Assembly (NCBI RefSeq): GCF_003725535.1
Contig: NZ_RJSF01000002.1
Span: 1 to 64,000, forward strand
Reading direction: 5' to 3'
DNA length: 64,000 nt
Origin: Nocardioides pocheonensis
GTDB lineage: Bacteria; Actinomycetota; Actinomycetes; Propionibacteriales; Nocardioidaceae
This document shows positions 20,129-28,787 of this stretch, one piece after another (within the stretch, counting starts at the first letter, position 1; every line of letters begins with the position of its first letter). The notes beneath the pieces were generated by a model. The model searched no databases and had not been told where the DNA came from. It saw only the letters and a program-made list of their open reading frames with translations. Both the position numbers and the translations under genes were made by a program.

Positions 20129-20479
20129 GTGATCGTCGGCCTGGGCATCGACGTCGTCGAGCTGGTGCGCTTCGAGGCGTCCCTGACGCGCACGCCGGCG
20201 CTGCGCGACAAGCTGTTCACGCCGGCCGAGGCCGGTCTGCCGCTGCAGTCGCTCGCCGCTCGGTTCGCCGCGAAGGAGGCGCTGGCCAAGGCGCTCGGCG
20301 CCCCCGCCGGCCTGCACTGGCACGACGCGGAGGTGGTCTCGCTCCCCTCCGGCGACCCGACCTTCGAGCTCCGCGGCACCGTCCTGGCCCGGGCCACCGA
20401 GCTCGGCGCCACCTCCACCCACCTCTCGCTCTCCCACGACGGAGGCATCGCCAGCGCGGTCGTCGTCCTCGAGCGCTGA
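20129..20479 (+). CDS. acpS: Holo-[acyl-carrier-protein] synthase
   Basis: A 116-residue phosphopantetheinyl transferase that attaches 4'-phosphopantetheine from CoA to ACP. The Mg-binding Asp in [11 protein letters not shown] and the Glu in [13 protein letters not shown] are present, and [17 protein letters not shown] is the family C-terminal strand. The GTG at 20129 lies 5 bp after the glmS stop, so the genes are probably translationally coupled. Confidence 0.94.
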   Translation: MIVGLGIDVVELVRFEASLTRTPALRDKLFTPAEAGLPLQSLAARFAAKEALAKALGAPAGLHWHDAEVVSLPSGDPTFELRGTVLARATELGATSTHLSLSHDGGIASAVVVLER

Positions 20480-20488
20480 CCCACCCGT

Positions 20489-20576
20489 CGAGTTGGGGGA
20501 AACCGCCCCACGAGTTCCGCGAAACGGCCCCACGAGTCGGGCGGAAACACCCAACTCGAGGGGCGGGATCACCCAA
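20489..20576. repeat. Four 22-bp tandem repeats upstream of nnr
   Basis: Four abutting 22-bp units occupy 20489-20510, 20511-20532, 20533-20554 and 20555-20576. The common pattern is CGAGT..GG..GAAAC..CCCCA, more diverged in the last two. There are no spacers, so this is not CRISPR. Because CGAGTTGGG recurs inverted as CCCAACTCG, hairpins are also possible. The array ends 5 bp before the nnr -10 box (CATAAT, 20582-20587). Confidence 0.8.
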
Positions 20577-20593
20577 CTCAACATAATGGGGGG

Positions 20594-21985
20594 ATGCGAG
20601 CGGCACACAGCGTCGAGCAGGTGCGGGCGGCGGAGGGGGACCTGATGGCGCGGGTGCCGGAGGGGACGCTGATGCAGCGGGCGGCGTACGGGCTGGCGAC
20701 GGTGGTGGCCGACCTGCTGCGCGGGGAGCAGGACGCCGGTGTGTACGGCGCCCGGGTGCTGCTGCTGATCGGGTCGGGGGACAACGGCGGCGACGCCCTG
20801 TACGCCGGCGCGCTGCTCGCCCGGCGGGGGGCGCAGGTCGAGGCGCTGCTCCTCTCCGAGCGGGCGCACGAGGGCGGGCTGGCCGCGCTCCGGGCGCAGG
20901 GCGGCCGGGTGGTCGACCTCGACGCCGCGCACCGCCCGGACGTGGTCGTCGACGGCATCGTCGGGATCGGTGGCAAGCCGGGGCTCCGGCCCGACGCCGA
21001 GGCGGCGGTGACCCGGTTCCCGGACGCGGCGGTCGTCGCGGTCGACGTGCCCTCCGGAGTCGCGGTCGACACCGGCGAGCTCGACGGACCCCACGTGCGC
21101 GCGGACGTCACGGTCACGTTCGGCACCCACAAGGGCTGCCACCTGCTCGACCCGGCGGCCGAGGCGGCCGGCGTGGTGACCCTGGTCGACATCGGGCTGG
21201 ACCTCCCCGAGCCGCTCGTCACCGCGCTTCAGGCCGACGACGTGGCCCGGCTGCTGCCGGTGCCGACCGCGTTCGACCACAAGTACACCCGCGGGGTGGT
21301 GGGCGTCCGCGCCGGCTCGGCGATGTACCCCGGCGCCGCCGTGCTGTGCACGTCGGGGGCGTCGTCCGGGCTGGCCGGCATGGTGCGCTACGTCGGCGAG
21401 GCCGCCGACGCGGTTCGTGCCCGGCACCCGGGCGTGGTCGCCGGCGCCGGGCGCGTGCAGGCGTGGGTGGTCGGCTCGGGCGGTGACGACGAGGCGGCGG
21501 ACGGCGTGAAGCAGGCGCTCGCCGACGGCGTACCGACGGTCGTCGACGCCGACGGGCTCAAGCACGCGCCACGGGGGTCGAGCATCCCGCTCGTCCTCAC
21601 CCCGCACGCGGGAGAGCTCGCCGCCATGCTCGGCGTCGAGCGCGAGGACGTCGAGGCCCGGCAGCTCGAGCACGCCCGCCGGGCCGCCGAGGAGTACGCC
21701 GCCGTGGTGCTGCTCAAGGGCAGGCACTCGCTGACCGCGGCTCCCGACGGGCGGGTCCGGGTGACGACGAGCGGCGTGCCCTGGCTGGCGGTCGCCGGTG
21801 CGGGCGACGTGCTCGCCGGCGTGGTCGGGTCGCTGCTGGCCGCCGGGCTGTCGCCCTTCGACGCCGCCTCCGTGGGCTCCTGGGTGCACGGATCCGCGGC
21901 GACGCTGGCCAGCCGCGGCGGGCCGGTGACGCCGGAGGGTGTCGCCGACGCCGTCCCGGCAGTCGTGCGCGCCCTCCTGGCCTGA
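20594..21985 (+). CDS. nnr: Bifunctional NAD(P)H-hydrate epimerase/dehydratase
   Basis: A 463-residue repair enzyme for damaged nicotinamide cofactors. The N-terminal YjeF/NnrE epimerase domain (about 1-215) carries the GSGDNGGDALYAGALLA loop. The C-terminal NnrD dehydratase domain (about 225-463) carries LTPHAGELAAMLG, LLKGRHSLTAAPDG and the ADP/ATP-binding VAGAGDVLAGVVGSLLAAG. CATAAT lies 6 nt before the ATG with no Shine-Dalgarno, so a leaderless start is likely. alr follows after 27 bp. Confidence 0.93.
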   Translation: MRAAHSVEQVRAAEGDLMARVPEGTLMQRAAYGLATVVADLLRGEQDAGVYGARVLLLIGSGDNGGDALYAGALLARRGAQVEALLLSERAHEGGLAALRAQGGRVVDLDAAHRPDVVVDGIVGIGGKPGLRPDAEAAVTRFPDAAVVAVDVPSGVAVDTGELDGPHVRADVTVTFGTHKGCHLLDPAAEAAGVVTLVDIGLDLPEPLVTALQADDVARLLPVPTAFDHKYTRGVVGVRAGSAMYPGAAVLCTSGASSGLAGMVRYVGEAADAVRARHPGVVAGAGRVQAWVVGSGGDDEAADGVKQALADGVPTVVDADGLKHAPRGSSIPLVLTPHAGELAAMLGVEREDVEARQLEHARRAAEEYAAVVLLKGRHSLTAAPDGRVRVTTSGVPWLAVAGAGDVLAGVVGSLLAAGLSPFDAASVGSWVHGSAATLASRGGPVTPEGVADAVPAVVRALLA

Positions 21986-22012
21986 CCGACCGGATGGGAA
22001 GATGGGCGGGCC

Positions 22013-23191
22013 ATGACGCTGCCCGACCCCGCTGCCCGCGCCGAGATCGTCGTCGACCTCGGCGCGATCCGGCGCAACGTCCGCCGGCTGCGTGAGCTGG
22101 TGTCGGACGGGCCCGGACCCGGGCCGGCGCTCATGATCGTGGTGAAGGCGGACGCCTACGGCCACGGCATGGTCGAGGTGGCGCGCGCCGCCCGGCAGGC
22201 GGGCGCCGAGTGGCTGGGCGTGGCCACCGCCGACGAGGCGCTCGCGCTGCGTGAGGCCGGGGACACCGGACGGATCCTCTGCTGGCTGGCTGCCCCGGGC
22301 GAGGACCACCGTGCGACCGTGGCCGCGGACGTCGACACCACGGCGTACTCGGTGACACAGCTCGACGAGATCCTCGAGGCAGCCCGCACGCTCGGTCGTG
22401 CGGCCAGGGTCCAGCTCAAGGTCGACACCGGGCTCTCCCGAGGCGGGGCGCCGCGCGACCAGTGGGTGGCGCTCTTCGAGGCGGCGCGCAAGGCCGAGGT
22501 CGCCGGCGACGCGACGGTCACGGGCGTCTGGTCGCACTTCGCGTGCTCCGACGAGCCCGACCACCCGGCGAACGACGCCCAGGAGACGGCGTTCCGCGAG
22601 GCGCTCGTGCTGGCCGCCGACGCCGGCCTCGACCCCGAGGTCCGCCACCTCTCGAACTCCGCCGGCGCACTGCTGCGGCCCAGTGCCCGCTTCGACCTCG
22701 TGCGGTTCGGCCTCGCGGCGTACGGCCTGAGCCCGGCGCCGGAGGTGGTCACCAGCGAGCAGCTCGGCCTCGAGCCGGCGATGACCGTGCGCGCCCGGAC
22801 GGTCATGGTCAAGGACCTGGCGCCCGGTGCGGGGGTCTCCTACGGGCACACGTTCGTCGCCGACCGACCGATGCACGTGGCGCTCGTCCCGATGGGGTAC
22901 GGCGACGGCATCCCCCTCCATGCCTCGTCGCGGGCCGAGGTCCAGATCGGGGAGCAGCGGTGCCCGGTGCTGGGCCGGATCTGCATGGACCAGTTCGTCG
23001 TCGACGCGCCGGGTTCCCGTGCGGGCGACGACGTGGTCGTCTTCGGTCCGGGTCGTGACGGCGAGCCGACCGCGCAGGACTGGGCCGAGTGGTGCGGCAC
23101 GATCAGCTACGAGATCGTCACGCGCATCGGCGGTCGCCAGCGGCGGGTGTGGGTCGACAGCGACGGACCGACCGGAGAGGCCGGCGCATGA
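22013..23191 (+). CDS. alr: Alanine racemase
   Basis: A 392-residue PLP enzyme making D-alanine for peptidoglycan. The PLP Lys45 lies in VVKADAYGHG. The second catalytic base Tyr is in GAGVSYGHTF, and GRICMDQFVVD is the conserved C-terminal block. The gene overlaps the next gene by ATGA, so alr and the GNAT-TsaE fusion are translationally coupled. The alr-tsaE-tsaB-rimI-tsaD order is common in actinobacteria. Confidence 0.96.
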   Translation: MTLPDPAARAEIVVDLGAIRRNVRRLRELVSDGPGPGPALMIVVKADAYGHGMVEVARAARQAGAEWLGVATADEALALREAGDTGRILCWLAAPGEDHRATVAADVDTTAYSVTQLDEILEAARTLGRAARVQLKVDTGLSRGGAPRDQWVALFEAARKAEVAGDATVTGVWSHFACSDEPDHPANDAQETAFREALVLAADAGLDPEVRHLSNSAGALLRPSARFDLVRFGLAAYGLSPAPEVVTSEQLGLEPAMTVRARTVMVKDLAPGAGVSYGHTFVADRPMHVALVPMGYGDGIPLHASSRAEVQIGEQRCPVLGRICMDQFVVDAPGSRAGDDVVVFGPGRDGEPTAQDWAEWCGTISYEIVTRIGGRQRRVWVDSDGPTGEAGA

Positions 23192-24105
23192 CCGAGATCC
23201 TCCAGGTCGACGCCTCGCGCGCCGACGACGTGGTCGCGGTGATCCACGAGGCCTTCGCCGGACGTCCGGTCCTGGACCCGCCGTCGACCGCGCTCGAGGA
23301 GACCGTGGAGTCGGTCGGCAAGGCCCTCGCCGAGCACGGCGGGCTGCTGGCCACGCTGCAGGGGGAGCCCGTGGGCGCGCTCCTCTTCGAGGACCACGGT
23401 CAGCTCCTCGGCCTGCGCAGGGTCGGCGTCCTCGAGCGGGCGCGGCACCACGGTGTGGCCCAGCTGCTCGCGGACGCGGCCGCGGACGTCGCCGTCGAGC
23501 GGGGCAAGGACGGCATCGACCTCGAGGCCCGCATCGAGCTGCCGAAGACCGTGGCCTTCTGGGAGAAGCACGGGTACGTCGAGGTCGAGCGCGACGGACC
23601 CCGGCTCCGGATGCTGCGGCTGTGCCCGATGCGGGTGGTGCTCCCCGAGCCGGAGGACACCCGGGCGGTCGGCGAACGGCTCGCGCCGCTGCTGCGCCGC
23701 GGCGACCTGCTCATCCTCACCGGCGACCTCGGCGCCGGGAAGACCACGCTCACCCAGGGCCTCGGGGCGGGGCTCGGCGTACGCGGCACGGTGACGTCCC
23801 CGACGTTCGTGATCGCCCGCGTCCATCCCTCGCTCGCCGACGGGCCGGCGCTGGTGCACGTGGACGCCTACCGCCTCGGCGACGCCGCCGAGCTCGACGA
23901 CCTCGACCTCGACACCGACCTCGACGAGGCGGTGACCGTCGTCGAGTGGGGGTCGGGGCTCGCCGAGGCGCTCAGCAGCGACCGGCTCGAGCTGCGCCTG
24001 GCCCGTGCCGACGACGACGTCCGCACGCTGACCCTCGCCCCGGTCGGTGGGCGATGGCTGGACTCCGGCCTGCGCGCCGCGCTCGGCGCGGAGCGCTTCG
24101 CGTAG
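23188..24105 (+). CDS. tsaE: GNAT acetyltransferase-TsaE fusion (t6A synthesis ATPase)
   Basis: The 305-residue protein joins two domains. Residues about 1-147 look like a GNAT fold (VGALLFEDHGQLLGLRRVGVL, ERARHHGVAQLLADAA as the acetyl-CoA loop, TVAFWEKHGYVEVE as the terminal helix). Residues about 150-305 are TsaE, the ATPase of the tRNA threonylcarbamoyladenosine complex, with Walker A GDLGAGKTT at 179-187, TSPTFVIAR (switch-like), HVDAYRLGD and VVEWG. Standard TsaE is about 150 residues. The ATG at 23188 overlaps the alr stop. The GNAT half lacks the textbook Q/RxxGxG/A motif, so its activity is uncertain. Confidence 0.9.
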   Translation: MTEILQVDASRADDVVAVIHEAFAGRPVLDPPSTALEETVESVGKALAEHGGLLATLQGEPVGALLFEDHGQLLGLRRVGVLERARHHGVAQLLADAAADVAVERGKDGIDLEARIELPKTVAFWEKHGYVEVERDGPRLRMLRLCPMRVVLPEPEDTRAVGERLAPLLRRGDLLILTGDLGAGKTTLTQGLGAGLGVRGTVTSPTFVIARVHPSLADGPALVHVDAYRLGDAAELDDLDLDTDLDEAVTVVEWGSGLAEALSSDRLELRLARADDDVRTLTLAPVGGRWLDSGLRAALGAERFA

Positions 24106-24178
24106 TCGTCGCTGCGCGCCTCGACGCTCCTCGCTACGCCGTCTTCGAGCAAGCTCGAGGCGGCTCCGCTCGTTCGCG
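24106..24178. repeat. tsaE-tsaB spacer with imperfect palindrome
   Basis: This short gap interrupts an otherwise compact operon. It contains CTTCGAGC-AA-GCTCGAGG (one mismatch) and repeated CGTCGCTGCG/CTCCTCGCTACGC sequence, resembling extragenic palindromes. It is followed directly by the tsaB -10 box. Confidence 0.5.
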
Positions 24179-24191
24179 TAACCTCGGGCCC

Positions 24192-24821
24192 GTGCTCCTC
24201 GCCTTCGACACCGCCACGCCGCAGGTCACCGTCGCGCTGCACGACGGCGACCGCGTGGTCGCGGAGTACACCGCGGCCGAGTCGATGCGCCACGGCGAGA
24301 TGCTGGCCCCGGGCATCGCCGAGGTGCTGGCCCGCGCGGGAGCGCTCGCCCAGGACGTCACCGCGATCGCCGTCGGGGTGGGCCCCGGCCCCTTCACCGG
24401 CCTCCGCGTCGGGCTGGTCACCGCGCGCACGATGGCGATGGCGCTCGACATCCCCGTGTACGGCGTCTGCTCCCTCGACGTCCTGGCCGCGGAGGCGGTC
24501 GACGGCGGGCTGACCGACTTCCTCGTCGCCACCGACGCCCGGCGCAAGGAGGTCTACGTCGCGTCCTACGCCGAGGGCTGGCGGGCGTCGGGCCCCGAGG
24601 TCGTCAAGCCCGCGGACGCGGCCACCGACGCGATCGTGGTCGGCCGGGGCGCCACCCTCTACCCGGAGTCCTTCCCGAACGCCCACGGGCCCGAGGCGCC
24701 GAGCGCGGCCGTGCTGTGCGACGTCGTGGTGCGCGAGCGCTACGAGCTCCTCGACCCCGAGCCGCTCTACCTGCGCCGCCCCGACACCATGGAGCCGCAC
24801 CAGCCCAAGAAGGTCTCGTGA
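24192..24821 (+). CDS. tsaB: tRNA t6A synthesis protein TsaB
   Basis: A 209-residue ASKHA-fold protein, the non-catalytic partner that holds TsaD and TsaE together. Marks are LLAFDTATPQVTVAL, GVGPGPFTGLRVGLVTARTMA and the short C-terminal half typical of TsaB. The GTG at 24192 is chosen because TAACCT lies 7 nt upstream (24179-24184), giving it its own leaderless promoter. The stop overlaps the rimI start (GTGA). Confidence 0.94.
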   Translation: MLLAFDTATPQVTVALHDGDRVVAEYTAAESMRHGEMLAPGIAEVLARAGALAQDVTAIAVGVGPGPFTGLRVGLVTARTMAMALDIPVYGVCSLDVLAAEAVDGGLTDFLVATDARRKEVYVASYAEGWRASGPEVVKPADAATDAIVVGRGATLYPESFPNAHGPEAPSAAVLCDVVVRERYELLDPEPLYLRRPDTMEPHQPKKVS

Positions 24822-25270
24822 TCCGGCACGCCGTCGCCGGTGACGTCGACGCGGTCGCGGCGCTCGAGCAGACCTGCCAGGGCCCGGATGCCTGGAGCCC
24901 CTGGCTCGTCCGCGACGGCGTCGAGGGCGGGCTGCCGACGGTGCGCTACCTCGTCGCCGAGCTCGAGGGAGAGGTGGTCGGCTACGCGGTCGCCTCCCTC
25001 GGGGGCGACATCGCGGAGCTGCAGCGGATCGGCGTGACGCCTGCGTCCCGGCGTACCGGGATCGCCACGGCGCTGCTCGACGAGGTCGTCGCCGAGGCAC
25101 CGGGCGCGGGGGCCAACCGCCTCCTGCTCGAGGTGCGCGAGGACAACGCGGGAGCCCTGGCCTTCTACGCCGACCGGGGGTTCATCGAGATCGACCGGCG
25201 GCGGCGCTACTACCGCGACGGCACGACCGCCGTCGTGCTCCGACTGCCCCTCGTGAAGGGCTGCGGCTGA
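24818..25270 (+). CDS. rimI: Ribosomal protein S18-alanine N-acetyltransferase
   Basis: A 150-residue GNAT. The acetyl-CoA loop is [14 protein letters not shown] (residues about 75-88), followed by [21 protein letters not shown] and a C-terminal [14 protein letters not shown], all typical of RimI. In this family it acetylates the N-terminus of S18 and perhaps other proteins. GTG start overlaps the tsaB stop by GTGA, so it is coupled to tsaB. Confidence 0.92.
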   Translation: MIRHAVAGDVDAVAALEQTCQGPDAWSPWLVRDGVEGGLPTVRYLVAELEGEVVGYAVASLGGDIAELQRIGVTPASRRTGIATALLDEVVAEAPGAGANRLLLEVREDNAGALAFYADRGFIEIDRRRRYYRDGTTAVVLRLPLVKGCG

Positions 25271-25323
25271 CCGACCGGCCGACCGCGCGCCGGGAGGATC
25301 GTCCGTCCGGGCACAATGTGGCG

Positions 25324-26376
25324 GTGAGCGCCACCAGCGAACCCCTGGTCCTGGGCATCGAGACGTCGTGCGACGAGACCGGTGTCGGCATCGTCCGCGG
25401 CCACACCCTGCTCGCGGACGCGGTCGCCTCCTCGGTCGACGAGCACGCGCGGTTCGGGGGTGTCGTACCGGAGGTCGCGTCGCGGGCGCACCTGGAGGCG
25501 ATGGTGCCGACGGTGCAGCGGGCCTGCGAGACCGCCGGGGTGGCGCTGCACGACGTGGACGCGATCGCCGTGACCGCCGGTCCCGGTCTCGCCGGTGCGC
25601 TGCTGGTCGGGGTCGCCTCCGCGAAGGCGCTGGCGCTCTCGCTCGGCAAGCCGCTGTACGGCGTGAACCACCTCGCCGCCCACGTGGCCGTCGACCAGCT
25701 CGAGCACGGCGCCCTGCCCGACCCCTGCCTGGCCCTGCTCGTCTCGGGCGGGCACTCGTCGCTGCTCCGCGTCGACGACGTCACCGAGCGGGTCACGCCG
25801 CTCGGCTCGACGATCGACGACGCCGCCGGGGAGGCCTTCGACAAGGTCGCCAGGCTCCTGGGGCTGCCCTTCCCGGGCGGTCCGCACATCGACCGGGCCG
25901 CGCGCGACGGCTCGTCGGTGTACGTCGACTTCCCCCGGGGCCTGACCTCGCGCCGCGACCTCGAGCGGCACCGGTTCGACTTCTCCTTCTCCGGCCTGAA
26001 GACCGCGGTCGCCCGCTGGGTCGAGGCCCGCGAGGCCGCGGGTGAGCCGGTGCCGGTGGCCGACGTGGCGGCCTCCTTCCAGGAGGCCGTGTGCGACGTG
26101 CTCACCCGCAAGGCGATCGACGCGGCCGCCGCCGAGGGGATCGACGACATCCTCATCGGCGGGGGAGTCGCGGCCAACTCGCGGCTGCGGGTGCTCGCCG
26201 AGGAGCGCGCGGCGCAGAAGGGCATCCGGGTCCGCGTGCCCCGCCCCGGTCTGTGCACCGACAACGGCGCGATGGTGGCTGCCCTGGGTGCCGAGATGGT
26301 GGCCCGGGGCCGCGCTCCCTCGGCGCTCGACCTGCCCGCCGACTCCTCGATGAGCGTGGAGCTCGTCCAGGCCTGA
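25324..26376 (+). CDS. tsaD: tRNA N6-adenosine threonylcarbamoyltransferase
   Basis: A 350-residue Kae1/Gcp ASKHA protein that transfers the threonylcarbamoyl group to A37 of ANN-reading tRNAs, working with TsaB and Tsa[16 protein letters not shown] opens the fold, HLAAHVA holds the metal-binding histidines, [10 protein letters not shown] and [22 protein letters not shown]-type sequence follow, and [12 protein letters not shown] is near the end. GTG at 25324 is preferred because CACAAT lies 6 nt upstream; GTG at 25318 is in frame and would add two residues. Confidence 0.95.
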   Translation: MSATSEPLVLGIETSCDETGVGIVRGHTLLADAVASSVDEHARFGGVVPEVASRAHLEAMVPTVQRACETAGVALHDVDAIAVTAGPGLAGALLVGVASAKALALSLGKPLYGVNHLAAHVAVDQLEHGALPDPCLALLVSGGHSSLLRVDDVTERVTPLGSTIDDAAGEAFDKVARLLGLPFPGGPHIDRAARDGSSVYVDFPRGLTSRRDLERHRFDFSFSGLKTAVARWVEAREAAGEPVPVADVAASFQEAVCDVLTRKAIDAAAAEGIDDILIGGGVAANSRLRVLAEERAAQKGIRVRVPRPGLCTDNGAMVAALGAEMVARGRAPSALDLPADSSMSVELVQA

Positions 26377-26395
26377 TCCGAACCGCCTGATCAGG
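26372..26395. terminator. Shared convergent hairpin containing both stop codons
   Basis: CCTGATC (26372-26378) pairs perfectly with GATCAGG (26389-26395) around a 10-nt loop. The arms contain the tsaD stop (26374-26376) and the stop of the convergent DUF4185 gene (26391-26393). There is no T run, so termination strength is uncertain. Confidence 0.5.
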
Positions 26396-27551
26396 GCAGC
26401 GGCACGCGCAGGAAGCGCGGGCGGTACAGGCGCGGGCTCTTCCACAACCGGTCCAGGTCGGCGACGTTGCGGCTGTAGGAGACCACCACCGAGCCGTCGC
26501 CGGGAAGCAGGTCGGGGTGGGCGAGCGGCATGTAGCGCAGCAGCCCGTCGGCGGAGTCGGAGGGGATCTCGGCCAGGGGAGTGCTCGCGACGAAGGGACC
26601 GGTCGGCGCGGGAGCCTTCCAGATCACCAGGTCGTGGCCGAGGAGGTCGTCGCGCTTGCTCACGGCGTACCAGGTGCCGCCGCGCCGGAAGACCGAGAGC
26701 ACCTGCGAGACGCCGCCGACCGCCGGGATCAGGACCGCGGCGCGGCCGGGGTCCGGCTGCCAGAGGTGGCCGTCCCAGTAACGCCAGGTCGACGGGTCGG
26801 CCACGCCGGTGATCGGTGCCCGCGCGACCTCGAGCTGGCGACCGAACGCGACGCCTTGGGCCGGTGACGCCGTGCCGTAGATGTAGACCGCCTCCGCGGT
26901 GGTCTCGATCGCCGCTCCCCACGTGGGCTTCGTCGGATCGGCGTCATCCGCTCCGAGGTCGCGGACCGTGATCAGACGTGGGGTGCCGCCCACGGGCACG
27001 CTGAACAGGGCGATGGCGGGCCCCAGCGTCTCGAAGTCGAACGCGCCGCTGCCCGTGGTGCGCACGCGCTGGAGGCTCACGCCGACGAGGTCGAAGCCGG
27101 TGTGCTGGACGGCGCCGACGTCCATCGGCCAGTAGCCGACCCCGTCGGGCCGGTCCGGTACGACGGCGCCGTGGTCGCGCGGCATCACGACCGTCGCGCA
27201 GCCGGGCGAGAACATCAGCATGGAGTTGCGCACGAACCGCTGCCCCCGGAAGTCCTTCTGGCGCAGGGTGTCGCCGAACACCCAGATCCGCCGGCCGTCC
27301 TGGAGCTGCACGTCGGCGCCGACGTCGGCGCCCACGAACCCCGGCAGCGACCGGTAGTGGGCGATCAGGTCGTTCAGGCCGCCCACCGTGCGGGGCGGGT
27401 TGAACGGCAGGCAGTCCAGGGACAGGTCGCGCCCGGGGGTGACCTCCCGCTCGACGAAGAGGCCGGCGCCTGCCACCGCGGCGATGCCGAGGGCCAGGCT
27501 GAAGAGGGCGAGGAGGCGGACGCGGCGGCGTACGCGGTTGACCCAGGCCAC
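26391..27551 (-). CDS. DUF4185-type secreted or membrane-anchored beta-propeller protein
   Basis: The 386-residue protein has an N-terminal basic stretch and one TM/signal helix (VRLLALFSLALGIAAVAGAGLF). The rest looks like a five-bladed glycosidase-like propeller: RRIWVFGDTLRQKD, FVRNSMLMFSPG, YWPMDVG, TWRYWDG, PFVASTPLAEIP and VVVSYSRNVADL, which fits DUF4185. Function is unknown. GTG at 27551 is preferred because AGGAGG lies 5 nt upstream; GTG at 27557 overlaps the ribosome-binding site. That site is inside a hairpin (see 27558-27584). It follows an ECF sigma/partner pair. Confidence 0.7.
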   Translation of the reverse strand: MAWVNRVRRRVRLLALFSLALGIAAVAGAGLFVEREVTPGRDLSLDCLPFNPPRTVGGLNDLIAHYRSLPGFVGADVGADVQLQDGRRIWVFGDTLRQKDFRGQRFVRNSMLMFSPGCATVVMPRDHGAVVPDRPDGVGYWPMDVGAVQHTGFDLVGVSLQRVRTTGSGAFDFETLGPAIALFSVPVGGTPRLITVRDLGADDADPTKPTWGAAIETTAEAVYIYGTASPAQGVAFGRQLEVARAPITGVADPSTWRYWDGHLWQPDPGRAAVLIPAVGGVSQVLSVFRRGGTWYAVSKRDDLLGHDLVIWKAPAPTGPFVASTPLAEIPSDSADGLLRYMPLAHPDLLPGDGSVVVSYSRNVADLDRLWKSPRLYRPRFLRVPLP

Positions 27552-27557
27552 GACCAC

Positions 27558-27584
27558 CTCCTGCGCACCAGTCTGGCGCAGGAG
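27558..27584 (-). promoter_or_regulatory. Hairpin occluding the DUF4185 ribosome-binding site, or terminator of the upstream gene
   Basis: Arms 27558-27566 (CTCCTGCGC) and 27576-27584 (GCGCAGGAG) pair perfectly over 9 bp with a 9-nt loop. On the minus strand the hairpin begins about 10 nt after the stop of the propeller gene. Its 3' arm contains most of the AGGAGG that serves the DUF4185 start, so it could terminate transcription, mask the ribosome-binding site, or both. Confidence 0.6.
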
Positions 27585-27593
27585 GCGGTCGCA

Positions 27594-28787
27594 TCAGCGC
27601 GGGGGCAGCACGAACGGCGATCCGTCGTAGTCGTTGCCGGCCACGGGCGGCACGGCGTACTCGCGCCTCCCGTCGAGGCTGATCCGGACCACCGCCCACC
27701 GGCCGCCCTCGTAGGTGTTCGCCAGCACGTGGGTGTCGTCCTCCCACGTCATCTGGGTGACGAAGGCACCGTCCGCGGTCCTCAGGTCGAGCACCGGCTT
27801 CCCCGTGGCGCTGTCGAGCACCGCGAGCTCGGTGTCGCCCGCGCCGTCCCGGTACGCCGAGGTCGCCAGGAGGTGCCGGGAGTCGGGCGAGAAGGACAGC
27901 AGGCTGTGCTTGCACGTCTTCCAGAGGGTCCCGTTGCCGATCTCCCCGACCGTGGAGCACGACCCGGTGTCGCTGACGGAGCTCACGCCCGCCATCCGCT
28001 GCCGGTCGTCGATGTCGACGACGGAGCGCAGGTCGGTGTCGAGCTTCTTGGTGGTGCCGCCGGCGTAGGCCATCCAGACCGCCGGCTGTGGTCCCAGGTC
28101 GTTCATCCAGACGGTGCAGCCCGACACGTTCGGGCGTGTGCAGTCCAGTCCGGTGACTCCCGCCGCGCTCAAGGTCACACCGCCCGGCACGGGCTCCAGC
28201 GTGCGGAGGTCGGCCTCGCGCACGAGCACCGGTGTGCCGTCGGGCTCGACGAAGGCGCCGGCCGCGCCGTCGGGGGTGACCGCGAAGTCTCCCGTCATCG
28301 GCCACGTCTCGCGTGACGAGCCGCCCTGGTCGTTGAGGTAGCTAGCGGTCAGGTCGCCACTCTCGTCGCGGGTCGCGACCAGGACGCCGCCGCTGACCCG
28401 GGCGACGGCGGCCACGGTGCCCTTGCCCGGGGAAAGGCCGATCGAGCCGTTGCCGACCCGGAATTCCCCTCCCACGGCGTAGCCGTCGTGTGGCTGGTTG
28501 CTTCGTTCCAGGCCCTCCAGCGTGAGCGGCGTGTGGTCCACCTTCACCTGCTTAGCGGGGGTCACGGGCGGGCGCACGTGGCTGTTCCTGGTCGCGACCA
28601 GCACCGACGGGACCGCCACGGCGAGCACGCAGGCCGCCATCAGCAGGGTGGCCCGCATCCGCCGCCCGCGCTTGATCTCACCGGCGCGGTCGAGCACCTG
28701 GTCGAGCTCGAGGGTGGTGCCGCCGCGGCGGAAGAAGCCGTCGGCCTCGCGGGCGAGGTGCTCGTGCAGGTCCTGAGGAGCGTTCAT
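27594..28787 (-). CDS. Anti-sigma-like membrane protein with WD40/beta-propeller sensor domain
   Basis: A 397-residue protein. Residues 1-45 are cytoplasmic and charged (MNAPQDLHEHLAREADGFFR), one TM helix lies at about 46-65 (MRATLLMAACVLAVAVPSVLVA), and the extracytoplasmic remainder has propeller-like repeats (LLSFSPDSRHLLATSAYRDG, ELAVLDSATGKPVLDL, QMTWEDDTHVLANTYEGG). The start overlaps the sigma gene stop (ATGA), so the pair is co-translated. No classical ZAS zinc motif is visible, so the anti-sigma role is inferred from topology and coupling. Confidence 0.75.
   Translation of the reverse strand: MNAPQDLHEHLAREADGFFRRGGTTLELDQVLDRAGEIKRGRRMRATLLMAACVLAVAVPSVLVATRNSHVRPPVTPAKQVKVDHTPLTLEGLERSNQPHDGYAVGGEFRVGNGSIGLSPGKGTVAAVARVSGGVLVATRDESGDLTASYLNDQGGSSRETWPMTGDFAVTPDGAAGAFVEPDGTPVLVREADLRTLEPVPGGVTLSAAGVTGLDCTRPNVSGCTVWMNDLGPQPAVWMAYAGGTTKKLDTDLRSVVDIDDRQRMAGVSSVSDTGSCSTVGEIGNGTLWKTCKHSLLSFSPDSRHLLATSAYRDGAGDTELAVLDSATGKPVLDLRTADGAFVTQMTWEDDTHVLANTYEGGRWAVVRISLDGRREYAVPPVAGNDYDGSPFVLPPR

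Noticed and set aside
20489-20576. CRISPR array
   Set aside because: Units abut without spacers, are imperfect, and no cas genes are present.
19757-22921. Long minus-strand open frame of about 1050 codons
   Set aside because: It is antisense to glmS, acpS, nnr and alr, which have clear motifs on the plus strand.
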